DNA of 64,000 nucleotides from Marinobacter persicus (GTDB taxonomy: Bacteria > Pseudomonadota > Gammaproteobacteria > Pseudomonadales > Oleiphilaceae), in assembly GCF_900114155.1 (NCBI RefSeq), contig NZ_FOSC01000010.1, forward strand, positions 104,462 through 168,461, in the 5' to 3' direction. Every line of letters begins with the position of its first letter. Positions within the stretch are counted from its first letter, which is position 1. A program made the translations under genes and the position numbers. A model generated the notes under the pieces. The model had not been told where the DNA came from and made no database searches. It was given only the letters and a program-made list of their open reading frames with translations. Below are positions 1 to 7,707 of this stretch, in pieces.

Positions 1-174
1 CTTTTCCTGCACTCCGCCTGGCAGGTCATCCGCGAAGGTATGCAGGAATGGCGTGCCGGTGGCGCAGAAGCCGCCGATCAATCCTGCGAAGCGCCGGCTG
101 AGACCTCAGGCGATAGCTGCTGCTCTTCTTCGAAAAGCGCTTGTGGCAGTCAATCGGGAGAGCCATCCCGGTGA
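1..174 (+). CDS. C-terminal end of a probable cation-efflux membrane protein (partial)
   Basis: An open frame enters from the left edge and stops at 172-174, giving the last 57 residues of a protein. The piece starts with a helix-like stretch (LHSAWQVIREGMQEW) that resembles the last membrane-proximal helix of short cation diffusion facilitator-type transporters. It continues into a polar tail with five cysteines, including a CCSSS motif, which could bind metal. A DUF3703 gene and a SCO1 gene follow closely, and DUF3703 proteins are often found beside cation transporters, which supports the guess. The catalytic membrane part lies outside the window, so the family call is an inference from a short tail and neighbours. 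Confidence 0.4.
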   Translation, partial: LFLHSAWQVIREGMQEWRAGGAEAADQSCEAPAETSGDSCCSSSKSACGSQSGEPSR

Positions 175-419
175 CCAATACTAGCCAGACGATTCCATGG
201 GGACTGCTGCTGACGGCCTGGCATGACGACCCAGAGGTTTTCAGCGCATGGGAAGCAGCGGAGGCAGCCGGCCTCGATCTGGTCCAGGCGCGTGCAGACA
301 TGCAATCCGACCGAATCAACGCCATTCTTGAAAAGGACTCGGAAGACTGGGTTGATACCTTGCAAGCCTGGGCCAACAAAAAGTTGACCGATATGGCAGA
401 GGAACTGGCCGATGAATAA
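171..419 (+). CDS. Small hypothetical protein
   Basis: An 82-residue acidic soluble protein that I do not recognise. I chose the GTG at 171 because it overlaps the stop of the upstream gene (GTGA) and a GGGAG ribosome binding sequence sits just before it at about 156-160. The upstream in-frame ATG at 141 lies inside the previous gene without a Shine-Dalgarno sequence. There is no signal peptide or membrane segment; the C-terminal half is rich in Asp, Glu and Trp and probably helical. Its stop overlaps the start of the DUF3703 gene, so the three genes are probably translated together and may share a metal-related role. Confidence 0.65.
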   Translation: MTNTSQTIPWGLLLTAWHDDPEVFSAWEAAEAAGLDLVQARADMQSDRINAILEKDSEDWVDTLQAWANKKLTDMAEELADE

Positions 420-768
420 TGAACTCAAGGCGTACTACCTGACAGAGCTGGCCGCCGCCGTTGACGCTGAAAATAAGGGCGATATCGATACAGCGTTCAG
501 ACATCTGGAACGGGCTCATATTCTGAGCCAGAAGTTCGCGTTTGCCCATGCGGCAACGCACTTGCGCATGCTCCGGCTGGGCTGGAAAACGCGCGATACC
601 CGAGAGGTTTTCGGGCAGATGGCGCGGGCAATGGCGGCGTTGCTGGTGTCACGCATCTGGGTGCCTGTTGGCAACACGGGGCGTGCGAACGTCAGCGCAT
701 TTGAACCAATGGCCGTGCCGGAAGACTTGGCGAACGTTCTGGGACACCAGAAGTCTTCCAACAGGTAA
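412..768 (+). CDS. DUF3703 family protein
   Basis: A 118-residue protein with the hallmarks of the DUF3703 family: an N-terminal helical pair ending in HLERAHIL, then HAATHLRMLRLGWKTRD, and the conserved C-terminal PVGNTGRANVSAFEPM segment before a short Asp-Leu-Ala tail. The biochemical role is unknown. Family members commonly lie next to cation transporters or metal-resistance genes, and here one follows a probable efflux gene and precedes a copper chaperone. The start at 412 overlaps the preceding stop by eight bases, which suggests translational coupling. There is no signal peptide, so a cytoplasmic protein is likely. Confidence 0.8.
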   Translation: MNNELKAYYLTELAAAVDAENKGDIDTAFRHLERAHILSQKFAFAHAATHLRMLRLGWKTRDTREVFGQMARAMAALLVSRIWVPVGNTGRANVSAFEPMAVPEDLANVLGHQKSSNR

Positions 769-785
769 TTGAAGGACACCATCTG

Positions 786-1412
786 ATGATCACACTCTGC
801 CTCCAACACCATGCAAAGCGCTTTGCATCCATGGCATTGATGACGCTGGCAATCCTCCTCAGTGGCTGCATGGGCGAGGATGCGCCGGATTGGCACGGGA
901 CAGACATCAGCGGCGTAATGCCCAAGCTTGAATTCAATTTGACCGACAGCCGGGGAACCTCGGTTTCAGGCGACGATTACAGTGGTCAGGTAAGAATGCT
1001 GTTTTTCGGATTTACCTCTTGCCCTGATGTTTGCCCCACCACCCTGCAAAAACTCAGTCAGGCCGTTAGCGGCCTGAGCCCGGAAGACAAGGAGGAGGTA
1101 CTTACATTGTTCGTCAGTGTCGACCCGGAGCGCGACACGCCCGCACGGCTGGCAGAGTACGTCAATTTTTTTGGTGAAAGGATCGTCGGGCTCACCGGCA
1201 AAGCCGCTGACCTCCGAACGCTCACCCAGCGATACCGGACCACGTTCGGGCATGAAGAACCGGACGCAGAAGGTGATTACGCCGTTACTCACAGCGGTGC
1301 AGTCTATGTGTTTGATCGGGAGGGTAATCCTCGCCTGCTTATGCGACCGGAAGATTTGAGCGCTCAAGCCATTCGGCAGGACCTTGTTGCCCTGCTTGAA
1401 GAGGATTCCTGA
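786..1412 (+). CDS. SCO1/SenC/PrrC-type copper chaperone lipoprotein
   Basis: A 208-residue thioredoxin-fold protein of the SCO1/SenC family, which delivers copper to the CuA centre of cytochrome c oxidase or acts as a periplasmic thiol reductant. The copper-binding CPDVC motif (CxxxC) is present within FTSCPDVCPTT, and the distal His ligand is visible in VTHSGAVY. The N-terminus has a hydrophobic segment ending in a lipobox (LLSGC), so the mature protein should be an outward-facing lipoprotein. A GAAGGA Shine-Dalgarno sequence lies about 10 bases before the ATG at 786. A second in-frame ATG at 831 would leave only a very short leader. Confidence 0.88.
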   Translation: MITLCLQHHAKRFASMALMTLAILLSGCMGEDAPDWHGTDISGVMPKLEFNLTDSRGTSVSGDDYSGQVRMLFFGFTSCPDVCPTTLQKLSQAVSGLSPEDKEEVLTLFVSVDPERDTPARLAEYVNFFGERIVGLTGKAADLRTLTQRYRTTFGHEEPDAEGDYAVTHSGAVYVFDREGNPRLLMRPEDLSAQAIRQDLVALLEEDS

Positions 1413-1432
1413 ATGACTTGAAGCTCTGGAGG

Positions 1433-1585
1433 AAAGCTATGACTCGAATATTCGCTTTTGTTTAAGTGGGAACAGGTGCGCGGCCAAAACTGGCGGCGTA
1501 GGTCACCAAAACCTGGCGTAGCTGCCAAAACATGGTGTCAAGAACACAGGCAGGCAAGCCTCCTGATGAGCTGTCGAGCAGGGGT
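1433..1585. repeat. Possible insertion-element end remnant with three CCAAAAC repeats
   Basis: This short non-coding stretch begins with a ribosome binding site and ATG at 1440 that read only eight codons before a stop, as if a gene that once followed the SCO1 gene had been cut. It then holds three spaced copies of CCAAAAC followed by TGG (1484, 1506 and 1525, about 19-22 bases apart). Multiple internal repeats of this kind near the tip are typical of IS21-family ends, where the transposase binds. No transposase frame survives nearby. I infer a scar at the left edge of the island, not a complete element. Confidence 0.35.
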
Positions 1586-2236
1586 TTAAAATTCCACACC
1601 AAGGTCGATGATGATCGGTGGGTTTGTCGGCTTGTACCTTTCTGTACACGTTGACGCGTTCGCGAACTTAATCCCATCGCTTTCGCGAACTCCAAACCCA
1701 TATCCTTCGTGGATGTGACCGAAGATGTGGGCTTTAAGGTTTGGCAGACGATCGATAGTCTTCGCAAGCTCAAAACTACCGACACGTTCACCGAGATCAG
1801 GAATCCAGTCGAAGATCCCCAAGGGCGGGCCATGGGTAATCAAGACATTGGTGTCATTTGGCACAAGGGCCATCTTTTTGGCCATCAGATCCGGATGCGC
1901 ATTAAACGACATGTTCCGGAAGAATGGAGTCCATGGACTGCCATGAAACTTGACGCCATTGATCACCGTGGACTCGTCTTCCAGGTAGATGACGCCGCAG
2001 TTCTCGCATTGCTCGCGCATCCACGGCCCGTAATCTTCGAAACAAAAGTCATGATTGCCGGCGATCAAAAGCTTGTAGCTGTGAGGAAGGGACCCAAGCC
2101 ACTCGATAGCCTCGAAGCCTTTAGGGATACTCCCACTGCCGGTCAGGTCGCCTGCATGTATTAGCGCATCGCCATCGGGAATCGGCAACATTTTTTCATG
2201 CCGGCTGTGCGTGTCAGATATGCATACCAGTCTCAT
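1586..2236 (-). CDS. Calcineurin-like metallophosphoesterase (UPF0046/MPPED-like)
   Basis: A 216-residue protein with the full set of binuclear metallophosphoesterase motifs: SDTHSRH at residues 7-13, HAGDLTG, AGNHDFCF, ITHGPP and the final GHIHEGYG. The spacing and the C-terminal KFANAST sequence resemble the compact MPPED/UPF0046 group, whose members hydrolyse phosphodiesters such as cyclic nucleotides in vitro. The physiological substrate cannot be read from sequence. It is cytoplasmic, with no leader or membrane segment. It sits between the insertion-end remnant and the helicase-recombinase block and reads in the same direction as that block, so it may be cargo of the island. Confidence 0.85.
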   Translation of the reverse strand: MRLVCISDTHSRHEKMLPIPDGDALIHAGDLTGSGSIPKGFEAIEWLGSLPHSYKLLIAGNHDFCFEDYGPWMREQCENCGVIYLEDESTVINGVKFHGSPWTPFFRNMSFNAHPDLMAKKMALVPNDTNVLITHGPPLGIFDWIPDLGERVGSFELAKTIDRLPNLKAHIFGHIHEGYGFGVRESDGIKFANASTCTERYKPTNPPIIIDLGVEF

Positions 2237-2350
2237 GAGCGCTTAGTACCGCGAGTTGATTCAGTCCGCATTAGTATGTCCTAAAACTGGATCTCAATCC
2301 TCTGACGTCGCCACATAAAATTACTGAAAGGAAACTCGAGCCGACTTGGT
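2237..2350. other. Intergenic gap between helicase and phosphoesterase
   Basis: A short AT-leaning gap with no open frame. It contains CATTAGTAT at 2269-2277, which recurs at 10602-10610 beyond the first recombinase gene. A nine-base match of this kind is only weak evidence for element ends. Confidence 0.3.
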
Positions 2351-4567
2351 TCAGTTTGTCGATGATTGCATTAGGTCCGGAAGAGTAACGTTTCGACGAG
2401 CCGCAGAAGCGGGTGCCAGAATTGCCTCTTCTGCTGCTTTTCGATCACCGACAAGCACGACCTGATCTACGCCTCTTGTTATGGCGGTGTAAATTAACGT
2501 TTGATCCAGCAGGCGAGATCGCCGAATAGGGATAATAGCCCGGTTAAATTGGCTGCCTTGAGACTTGTGTACGGTGATTGAATAAGCGTGGGTCAGCGCT
2601 TCTAGTTGATGCGACTTGAGGGCGATTTCCGTCCCTTCGAAATCAACGATGCAGCAGTCCGACTGTTCGTTATTGACAGGCAGCGCTGAGACAATGCGGC
2701 CTAAAGATCCATTTCGTAAGTCAATGGCGTAGTCGTTTTTGGTGAACATGACCAGGTCGCCAACGGAGAGAAGCACACGCTCGAGGGTCATGCCTTGTAC
2801 CACCCCGAACTCTGAGTTAAAGCAAAATACTGGTTCTGCATCGCGTTGAAGGTGGTCCCGGAACAGTTGGTTAATGTGCTGGACGCCTCCATTCCCGGAT
2901 CGGGTGGTGGAGAGTACTTGAACGCTGTAGTCAGTTCCGGTCCCTCCAAGCTGTCGATATAGGCGCTGAACCGTTTGGTCCAGGGAATTCTCCGGGCACT
3001 CAATCATTGAAACCCCGTTTCCGATTCCTTCGAACTCAGCAAAGCTGGGAATCTGGTGAGATCTTACTGCTGAGGCTACCAACGGAATCCCGCTGGCTTC
3101 GGATTGGCGTTTTACCACTTTTAACTCGGTCTGCGGAATAGAAGGGTGTCCCGCAAGCGCGTGCAAAACAAGTCCTGGGCCTATCGGTGGGAGTTGGCTC
3201 GGGTCTCCGACGAGCACTAGCTGTGTGCCCGGTGGAATGTGTGCTAAGAGCCGATAGAAGAGGATCACGTCCACCATGGAAACTTCATCCACTACGACCA
3301 GCGATCCCTCACCAAGCATGGTTTCTTCCACCGAGTGGAGAAATGCTGCAATCGTCATTGAGCCCCGGCCTGTGGCTTCGCTCATTCGCTGTGCGGCCCG
3401 GCCTGCAAGTGCGACCTGAAAGATGGCGGTGCCTGGTGAAACGGCTTCTACGGCCTCGTAGAGGGCCTTCAGGACAGTTGTTTTGCCGGTTCCCGCACCG
3501 CCTAAAATTAAGCTGGCGTTGGAGGTAACGCTGCATTGAACTGCTTGTTTCTGTTCCAAAGAAAGCTCGAAGCCTTGTGCCTGTTCGTACTGCCCGATGG
3601 CTGATTCAACGGACTCGTGACTCGGAGCCCCGGTTTGAAAGATTGATCCTTGGGAGGCGTTTTCACCCTCAATGATTTCATGGAGTCGCTGAGCGACTTG
3701 GCTCTCAATGATATAGGTGCCTGCTGACTGATAGCGGTCTGATACCTTGCGGTATTGGGTGCTTTCTCCCAATGCCAGAGCTTGATCCACCAGGTCTTTT
3801 TTCAGCAATAGCCGGTTAACCGCTTGCCGTAGATTGGTTTCCGGAAGACAGGTGTGGCCGTTGGAAAGGCCACGGTACAAGGCTTCCTCAACAGCGGCTT
3901 CTAGGCGACGGTGATCGTTTTCGGAGACACCGAATCGATTCCTTGCGAGCCCGTCTACGATTTTCCATTTCGCTTCAAAGCTGATCAGGAGGTAAGGATT
4001 GGATTCGACTTTATCTCGGGCCTGATCGCCATAGCAGGAGATGACCTTTTGGCCGATTGAACGGTTAATGCCCATTTGATCGAGCCAAAGCAGGACCTCT
4101 CCAACATTGTGTTGCTGGAAAGCATGACAGATTAACTGAGCTGACTCCTCAGTAACGACGGTGGTAAGTGCAGGAATTTCCCGCTGTTCTATCAGGTTGA
4201 TCAGATCGGGTCCAAAGCGGTCGTAAAGTTTGCGAGCTTTAACGTGACCAACCCCGGTAATGTTAGGGTTTTCGGCGATCCAGGCAATGATGTTTTGACC
4301 TGATGGCCGGAGGATTCTAGCCGTCTCTGCGTAGATTTGACGATCATGCTTGACGGACCCCTTGATGACTGTTTTCGTCATCTCGACTGGGCCCTCTACA
4401 TGCCAGCGCTGCCCCTTGGAAGGAAAGCTTGAATCGGGAATCAGCTTCCAATTGCATTGAGCGATATACCGAATTCCCTCCGGGCTAGTCCCGGCCATAA
4501 TAACACCACCGATTCTACCTCGACTTAAGATCGATGTGATGGTCAACTCGACTGACAGATCTGTCAT
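2351..4567 (-). CDS. RecD2-like ATP-dependent DNA helicase
   Basis: A 738-residue superfamily 1 helicase of the RecD/RecD2 type, expected to unwind DNA 5' to 3' using ATP. An N-terminal OB-like region and helix-hairpin-helix segment (around residues 95-160, with ITGVGHVKARKL) precede the motor core. Walker A is GGAGTGKTT at about 357-365, Walker B is VVDEVSMVD near 430, followed by LVGDPSQLPPIGPG, a VHKSQGSQF motif near residue 660 and a C-terminal YTAITRG. No recB or recC lies nearby, as expected for RecD2. Its ATG overlaps the stop of the upstream small gene, so it belongs to the recombinase operon. Coupling of a helicase to recombinases suggests a role in replication or processing of the element. 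Confidence 0.88.
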   Translation of the reverse strand: MTDLSVELTITSILSRGRIGGVIMAGTSPEGIRYIAQCNWKLIPDSSFPSKGQRWHVEGPVEMTKTVIKGSVKHDRQIYAETARILRPSGQNIIAWIAENPNITGVGHVKARKLYDRFGPDLINLIEQREIPALTTVVTEESAQLICHAFQQHNVGEVLLWLDQMGINRSIGQKVISCYGDQARDKVESNPYLLISFEAKWKIVDGLARNRFGVSENDHRRLEAAVEEALYRGLSNGHTCLPETNLRQAVNRLLLKKDLVDQALALGESTQYRKVSDRYQSAGTYIIESQVAQRLHEIIEGENASQGSIFQTGAPSHESVESAIGQYEQAQGFELSLEQKQAVQCSVTSNASLILGGAGTGKTTVLKALYEAVEAVSPGTAIFQVALAGRAAQRMSEATGRGSMTIAAFLHSVEETMLGEGSLVVVDEVSMVDVILFYRLLAHIPPGTQLVLVGDPSQLPPIGPGLVLHALAGHPSIPQTELKVVKRQSEASGIPLVASAVRSHQIPSFAEFEGIGNGVSMIECPENSLDQTVQRLYRQLGGTGTDYSVQVLSTTRSGNGGVQHINQLFRDHLQRDAEPVFCFNSEFGVVQGMTLERVLLSVGDLVMFTKNDYAIDLRNGSLGRIVSALPVNNEQSDCCIVDFEGTEIALKSHQLEALTHAYSITVHKSQGSQFNRAIIPIRRSRLLDQTLIYTAITRGVDQVVLVGDRKAAEEAILAPASAARRNVTLPDLMQSSTN

Positions 4568-5019
4568 GGACGCACCATCCGACCGGTCTCAGTCAGGTGT
4601 TTTTCGATCATTTCGTAGCGTTTGAGCTTTGCGCGGAGTTCCATCAGTTCGGCAGAGAGAGCCGCATTTTTTTCCTCAAGGGCCTTAATGCGCTTTTGCG
4701 CTTTGTCGTTAATTAGGATGATGCGATCATCAGTGGCTCTCTCTGAGGACGTAGAGGTGGCCTGAGACGACGATTCGCCACATGGACTGGGGATTATGCC
4801 GGAATCGGCTAATTCCTTCTCTAGGGCCTCAAGATCGCCTTTTACGGTTGGATTCTGGCGAAGGACGGACGTTGCGAAGCCGCATTCTTTGGCGATGTCG
4901 GTGCGATTGAGCTGCCGCCCGCGAAGGTAATCTTTCCAGTCCCCGGCGGCTTTGCGTTCTTCAATCCAATCCTTGAACTTTTTAATGTTTGCGGCTGCTA
5001 TTTGTTGGCCACTCGCCAT
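4564..5019 (-). CDS. Small accessory protein resembling the VPA1267 family
   Basis: A 151-residue protein with an N-terminal QQIAAANIKKFKDWI segment, an RGRQLNRTDIAKECGFATS stretch that looks like a helix-turn-helix, and a C-terminal coiled coil (about residues 105-140, KALEEKNAALSAELMELRAK). I recall the N-terminal pattern from proteins annotated VPA1267 family, which occur in Vibrio genomic islands beside tyrosine recombinases; this is memory, not a search. I chose the ATG at 5019 because a GAAGGAG site precedes it at the right distance, while a longer frame to 5097 would run into the upstream gene. A DNA-binding helper of the recombinases is plausible. Confidence 0.6.
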   Translation of the reverse strand: MASGQQIAAANIKKFKDWIEERKAAGDWKDYLRGRQLNRTDIAKECGFATSVLRQNPTVKGDLEALEKELADSGIIPSPCGESSSQATSTSSERATDDRIILINDKAQKRIKALEEKNAALSAELMELRAKLKRYEMIEKHLTETGRMVRP

Positions 5020-5021
5020 AG

Positions 5022-5516
5022 TTACTTGCGCTCCTTCAGTGGGACGACATTGCTCTGCCGCGATGATGTGGGGGCCTCTCCGCCACACAGCAGGCAATGG
5101 CCAGCATTAGCGCTCTCCGCCTCGACAATAGGCCGAATCAAATGTGCCGCCTCAATTGAGTTGGCGTGGAGGCGCTCATAGATATTTGCGCAATGGGACC
5201 GTAAGGCGAGGATAGTCTTCTCTCTTTCCTCAATCTGTTCCTTGAGGCGAGCGTTCTGTTCGCGCAAGTGCTCGATGGTGGCATTGCCATCGACCATTCT
5301 CCGGCGGGCGTCCAGGTCGGCTATAACCTTCTCTACAAGGTCGTCGTGAGCCCTCAAGGTCTTGCGTGTTGTCGGGACTTGCTCAGCCACTTTAGTCGCG
5401 TTGTAGGTGAAGCTTTCGCCAGCTCGCTTTGCCTCGGAAGCCAGCTCACGGATGACGGCCTCAATCCGGCGCTCAAGGGCTTCCCCACGTAGTTGGCGCT
5501 TACCAGTTTTCTTCAT
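5022..5516 (-). CDS. TnpC/DUF6262-like coiled-coil accessory protein
   Basis: A 164-residue protein placed directly after the third recombinase. The first 60 residues are basic and contain a possible DNA-binding helix pair (TYNATKVAEQVPTTRKTLR). A clear coiled coil follows (about residues 75-115: HLREQNARLKEQIEEREKTIL). The tail has a single CLLCGG motif. Size, position and layout match the small TnpC-type partner that follows the two recombinases of Tn554-like elements. The ATG at 5516 was preferred because AGGA lies eight bases upstream and it clears the recombinase stop at 5527. Function in helping recombination is an inference from this organisation. Confidence 0.6.
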   Translation of the reverse strand: MKKTGKRQLRGEALERRIEAVIRELASEAKRAGESFTYNATKVAEQVPTTRKTLRAHDDLVEKVIADLDARRRMVDGNATIEHLREQNARLKEQIEEREKTILALRSHCANIYERLHANSIEAAHLIRPIVEAESANAGHCLLCGGEAPTSSRQSNVVPLKERK

Positions 5517-5526
5517 CACACATGTC

Positions 5527-7707
5527 CTATTCAATCTCGACTGCCGGAATCCGGTTAAGCACCACACCGACGTTCGTTCGAACGCGCTTGAAGTGATCAA
5601 TCTGGGGTGACTCCTCGAACCCCTGCACTTCAATGGCGTCAATGATTAAATCAGCCTCCCTGGCGATTCGTTGCAGCTCCTGAACGTGCTCCTTGTTGCC
5701 GGGATCTACAGTCAAGTGCTCACAGGGGCCGGGATCTTCTGTTTCGCAGCTGAAACAGCTTAAATTGTGAGGGCATGGGGCCGTGCTCCAATCCAGCATG
5801 CATACGCCGTGAGGCATTGGATTCACCATCCGGACGACAGCTGCTAGGTATTCTTCCGCCTCCTCTCTGGCGAACTCAGCCAGTGCGGCATAGGTATCGG
5901 TGGTATTGCCCACGGCAATTTTGTCACGGATGGCCTGCTTCATCCGTTCGGAGCGTTCCCGGTTGCTCGTTTGGTCATAAACAGCGTTTTGCTGCCTATG
6001 TTTGCGGTTGAAGATCAGTGCAATCTGATCCTCGGTTAGACCGCCATTCTGGTAGATGGTATTGAGCCAGTGGCGCACGTCATGAGTCGTAAATTTGACG
6101 AACTCTTCGTTTCGTGGATCAATGATCTCCAGGCGGGAGAAGACGCTGTCTTCGTGGTTGCCGGTCCCCCTTGATCGAGCTTCGCCTGCGAGCCAAGAAG
6201 AGAACTGACGGTCACCGACTACCGAAAACTCATCGGACTTGGTGCTACGAGTCTCGCTGAGTGCGTACTTCTGCGTCACTAGCAGGGCTTCGTAGGGGTA
6301 AATGACCGGTTTACCTTCGTTGGTTTTCAGCAATGGTCGCATTTCAAAGCTAAAGCGCTCTTCCAGCTCCAGGTTATGGTCCGGGGCCGCATAAACTTTG
6401 CCAGCCAACTGCGCTTCTTGTGCTTCATCCAAGATGTCGCGGACTACGTCTCTGGTCTTTTGCGGGATAAGAACAGAGGTGTGCTTTTCTAAATTCATGA
6501 AGGAAACCACTCGGAGATCCGTGTCCCAACTGGTTCGCTGTTGGCCCTTGTTCCTAGAGTTGGCGATAGCTGGTAATTCGCCTCTTTGAGCCGCCTCTTG
6601 TGCGGCTAAGAGCATGTAAAAAGTGCTTCTGTCGACCCCAAGGGCTCGGGCAGCCTTGGTTTTAATTCCACCGACTTCTTCGAGAGCGCCAATCGCATCA
6701 ACAAAACATTGACCTTGGTTGTACCAGGCACCTTTGGGATTGATCATCAAGTGATTAGGATTACGGGTCCATTCGTGAGCCCATTGGGCAACGAAGTATC
6801 GTAACGCTTCTGGATCAGCATAGATTGCGGACCAATCGAGACCGGATTCTGAGCGCATGCGCTCAGCCACGGCCCGGGCATCTGACGTTAACTCGAAGAG
6901 GGCCTCTACAGCGTCCTCCACGACCTCTTTCATGCTCGGATGAATGGGGCGAGGCACTGGGAGCCCGCCCTTGGCTGGGTAGTGAAGAATTTGAAGATGG
7001 CCGCCCTCGCGGAGAAGGCAATTGGCTGGCAGGGCCATCAGTTCGCTGATACGAAACCCCGTCGCCATCTGAATTGCCAAGACGTTTAGGAAGAACGCGT
7101 CTTTTGCTATGAGTTTCTCGTGATGCCTCGCTGCAATGAGGTCGCGGAATACCGTATCCGGAACCAGCTTGTTGGCCCTGCCTTCGTCCGTACCATATCG
7201 TCCATGTACTGCGGGGTTGGTGAGCCTGCTTTGATAGTCTAGCGAGAGGCCGAGGCTGACACCCAACCATGACGACGCCGCCTCCAGGTATCCCGATTGC
7301 CTAAATGCGGTGCCCTCACCGTACCTCTCAGAAATCAGTTTCTCTGCCTGGTAGAAGTCATCGGTTTTGAACGTGAGTATTGGGCGCGCACCCAGAACCT
7401 CAGCCAGCACTGTCAGGACATTAATTTTGCTATCTGCTGTTCCTTTACCTGTTTTCTTCTTGAGCCGACCGTCTAGTACCCACAACTTGGTCAGGCTCCG
7501 AAGTTCCGTGTGAGTGATGCCGGAGAATCGCAGGATAGCGCTTCGTCTTCTGGCTACCCCGCGAGTTAACCAGTCAATAACCTCCCATTCATCGTCCTGA
7601 AAGGAAGCACCTTGCGGGAGTTCCTCTAACAAAGGGGAGACTTTGTCTATCAGAACAGTATTGGCTGGAATCTCAGAAAGCCATTGCCTGAGTTCAGTTG
7701 CATTCAT
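5527..7707 (-). CDS. Large tyrosine recombinase/integrase with inserted HTH (third of trio)
   Basis: A 726-residue site-specific recombinase. The first catalytic arginine is R219 in ATGFRISELMAL, the box II motif THDVRH gives H542 and R545, a histidine at 570 follows and the tyrosine nucleophile is Y577 in AVYDQTS. Between the two catalytic halves, residues 346-375 (TKAARALGVDRSTFYMLL) look like an inserted helix-turn-helix, which ordinary integrases lack. The C-terminus carries a Cys cluster (VCMLDW, CPHNLSCFSC, PCEHL) that could bind zinc. The start overlaps the stop of the second recombinase by four bases (ATGA). All catalytic residues are present, so it should be active. Confidence 0.85.
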   Translation of the reverse strand: MNATELRQWLSEIPANTVLIDKVSPLLEELPQGASFQDDEWEVIDWLTRGVARRRSAILRFSGITHTELRSLTKLWVLDGRLKKKTGKGTADSKINVLTVLAEVLGARPILTFKTDDFYQAEKLISERYGEGTAFRQSGYLEAASSWLGVSLGLSLDYQSRLTNPAVHGRYGTDEGRANKLVPDTVFRDLIAARHHEKLIAKDAFFLNVLAIQMATGFRISELMALPANCLLREGGHLQILHYPAKGGLPVPRPIHPSMKEVVEDAVEALFELTSDARAVAERMRSESGLDWSAIYADPEALRYFVAQWAHEWTRNPNHLMINPKGAWYNQGQCFVDAIGALEEVGGIKTKAARALGVDRSTFYMLLAAQEAAQRGELPAIANSRNKGQQRTSWDTDLRVVSFMNLEKHTSVLIPQKTRDVVRDILDEAQEAQLAGKVYAAPDHNLELEERFSFEMRPLLKTNEGKPVIYPYEALLVTQKYALSETRSTKSDEFSVVGDRQFSSWLAGEARSRGTGNHEDSVFSRLEIIDPRNEEFVKFTTHDVRHWLNTIYQNGGLTEDQIALIFNRKHRQQNAVYDQTSNRERSERMKQAIRDKIAVGNTTDTYAALAEFAREEAEEYLAAVVRMVNPMPHGVCMLDWSTAPCPHNLSCFSCETEDPGPCEHLTVDPGNKEHVQELQRIAREADLIIDAIEVQGFEESPQIDHFKRVRTNVGVVLNRIPAVEIE

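Noticed and set aside
1484..1531. CRISPR array from the CCAAAAC repeats
   Set aside because: Three seven-base units with about 13-base gaps are far too short for repeats and spacers, and no cas genes are present anywhere in the window.
4564..5097. Longer start for the VPA1267-like gene at 5097
   Set aside because: The extension overlaps the upstream small gene and lacks a ribosome site, whereas ATG 5019 has a strong one.
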